From: Burkholderiales bacterium
Lineage (GTDB): Bacteria > Pseudomonadota > Gammaproteobacteria > Burkholderiales > SG8-39
NCBI GenBank assembly: GCA_919902965.1
Contig: CAKKSJ010000015.1
Coordinates: forward strand, 1-7,309
Direction of reading: 5' to 3'
DNA length: 7,309 nt
Shown here piece after piece: positions 6,189 to 7,309 of this stretch (the first letter of the stretch is position 1; the number at the start of each line of letters is the position of its first letter). The notes under the pieces were generated by a model. The model was not told the origin of the DNA. It worked only from the letters and a program-made list of their open reading frames with translations, and made no database searches. A program made the translations under genes and the position numbers.

Positions 6189-7205
6189 CTACGAGTTGTA
6201 GAGGGTCACCTCCGGTAGTGAGTCCATTGGACTGCGCACGCCGCGACCGCCTTTGTTCATCACATGGGTGTAGATCATGGTCGTGCTCACATCGGAGTGC
6301 CCGAGCAGCTCCTGCACCGTGCGGATGTCGTAGCCGTTTTCCAGCAGATGGGTTGCGAACGAATGGCGAAACGCGTGGCAACTGACCGGCTTGTGCACGT
6401 CAGCCGTGCGCGTCGCTTCTTTTACCGCCCTTTGCAGCACGTCTTCGTCAAGATGATGGCGGCGCGTCGCGCCGCTACGCGGGTCCACCGAGAGCTTGCG
6501 CGAGGGAAAGACGTATTGCCAGTTCCACTCCCGTGCCGCGCGCGGATACTTGCGTTCCAGCGCATGCGGCAGAAAGACCTCGCCGTAACCAGCCTCCAGA
6601 TCCCGCCGATGCAAAGCGAGAACTCTGGCAAGGTGCGCCTTGAGCGGCTCAACGACAACCGCCGGCAGCATGGTCACACGGTCTTTTGCCCCTTTGCCAT
6701 CACGAACCAGTATCTGCCCATAGCCGAAATCCACGTCCTTGACGCGAAGTCGCAGGCATTCCATCAAACGCAGCCCTGAACCGTACAGCAAGCTTGCCAT
6801 CAGCCACTTGGTGCCTTCGAGCTGCGCCAGCACCGCGCGCGACTCCATCGGCGTCAGCACTACCGGAAGACGCGCCGGACGCTTCGGACGCTCGAAGCCT
6901 TCTATCCAACCCAAATCCAGTTCAAGCACGTCCCGATACAGGAACAAGATTGCAGAAAGCGCCTGATTCTGGGTCGACACCGCCACGTCGCGCTGCACCG
7001 CCAGATACGTCAGAAATGCAATTACCTCCGACTTGCCCATCTGTGCCGGATGCCGTTTACCGTGGAAGAGGATAAAGCGCCTGATCCAATCGACATAGCT
7101 TTGCTCGGTCCGGATGCTGTAGTGTTTGCGCCGCAGCACGCCGCGCACCAGATCCAGGAGCCTGGGATTTGCAGTTGTTTGCTGCAACGGATGTGCGGTT
7201 TCCAT
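6189..7205 (-). CDS. intI: IntI, integron integrase (tyrosine recombinase)
   Basis: This 338-residue enzyme is an integron integrase, which inserts and excises gene cassettes by recombining attI with folded attC sites. Residues 14-105 form the N-terminal core-binding region (HYSIRTEQSYVDWIRRFI). The catalytic domain has R146 (GSGLRLME), K171 (DGKGAKDR), H277 and R280 (CHAFRHSF), H303 (LLGHSD) and the nucleophile Y312 (TTMIYTHV). R146, H277, R280, H303 and Y312 fall at the same numbers as in class 1 IntI1. The insertion unique to IntI proteins is present at about 216-262 (ALERKYPRA, then DPRSGATRRHH). Length is normal and there is no frameshift, so it looks functional. It is not IntI1 itself, as many positions differ; a chromosomal-integron type is likely. 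The ATG at 7203-7205 aligns with the IntI1 start, although no clear ribosome binding site precedes it. It converges on the vapBC block. Confidence 0.95.
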   Translation of the reverse strand: METAHPLQQTTANPRLLDLVRGVLRRKHYSIRTEQSYVDWIRRFILFHGKRHPAQMGKSEVIAFLTYLAVQRDVAVSTQNQALSAILFLYRDVLELDLGWIEGFERPKRPARLPVVLTPMESRAVLAQLEGTKWLMASLLYGSGLRLMECLRLRVKDVDFGYGQILVRDGKGAKDRVTMLPAVVVEPLKAHLARVLALHRRDLEAGYGEVFLPHALERKYPRAAREWNWQYVFPSRKLSVDPRSGATRRHHLDEDVLQRAVKEATRTADVHKPVSCHAFRHSFATHLLENGYDIRTVQELLGHSDVSTTMIYTHVMNKGGRGVRSPMDSLPEVTLYNS

Positions 7206-7309
7206 GCGAATCGGGTATTTTTCAGAGCATTTAGTGTGCCTGACCTGCTTAACGGATTGATCTGCTTGAAGGATGACAAGGCCCGGCGCAGAATAGGGTA
7301 TCCAGACCC
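7206..7309. other. Upstream region of intI, expected attI side; no gene seen
   Basis: In a usual integron, attI and the cassette array begin just beyond the 5' end of intI. These 104 bases should therefore hold the intI promoter and perhaps part of attI. GCTTAAC at 7247-7253 fits the RYYYAAC form of an integrase core site (GTTAAGC on the other strand), but I did not find a matching GTTRRRY partner a few bases further on. No LexA-type CTGT-N8-ACAG box and no convincing promoter were found. The assignment rests mainly on position. Confidence 0.3.

Noticed and set aside
5782..6381. A 199-residue open frame on the - strand spanning the gap between the small ribbon-helix-helix gene and intI
   Set aside because: It overlaps two better supported genes, runs antisense through the ribbon-helix-helix gene, and shows no recognisable domain.
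7206..7309. LexA (SOS) box controlling intI
   Set aside because: No CTGT-N8-ACAG-like sequence is present within the visible upstream region.

Overview
The window is GC-rich, densely coding bacterial DNA. It looks like the genome of a nitrate-respiring proteobacterium, most plausibly a betaproteobacterium. That guess rests on the base composition, the Escherichia-like NarH/NarJ/NarI sequences and the fused NarK1-NarK2 transporter; no marker gene fixes the taxon.

Positions 1-5017 are the distal part of a respiratory nitrate reductase locus on the + strand: the C-terminal half of narH (cut by the window edge), narJ, narI and a long narK-type gene that encodes two complete NarK transporters in one chain. 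NarH passes electrons through its Fe-S clusters to the catalytic subunit NarG, which should lie just upstream. NarJ is the chaperone that helps load cofactors into NarG. NarI anchors the complex and takes electrons from quinol. NarK brings nitrate in and exports nitrite. narH, narJ and narI are separated by only 11 and 14 bases and are surely one transcript. narK follows after 103 bases.

Positions 5018-6072 hold a small toxin-antitoxin block behind an AT-richer promoter-like segment. It has an AbrB/MazE-type VapB antitoxin, a PIN-domain VapC toxin whose GTG start overlaps the antitoxin stop, and 4 bases later a small ribbon-helix-helix protein resembling the antitoxin of a different system, with no partner toxin beside it.

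Positions 6189-7205, on the - strand and convergent with the block above, encode a full-length integron integrase (IntI). It keeps all catalytic residues and the IntI-specific insertion. Its attI site and any cassette array would normally lie beyond the 5' end of intI, that is past position 7205 and mostly outside the window. The right-hand part is therefore the integrase edge of a chromosomal integron or its relic, next to a core respiration operon with a toxin-antitoxin block in between. I found no convincing attC site, tRNA, rRNA, insertion sequence or CRISPR array. The most interesting points are the intact IntI at the edge, the three-gene toxin-antitoxin arrangement with its orphan third member, and the placement of fused narK downstream of narI.
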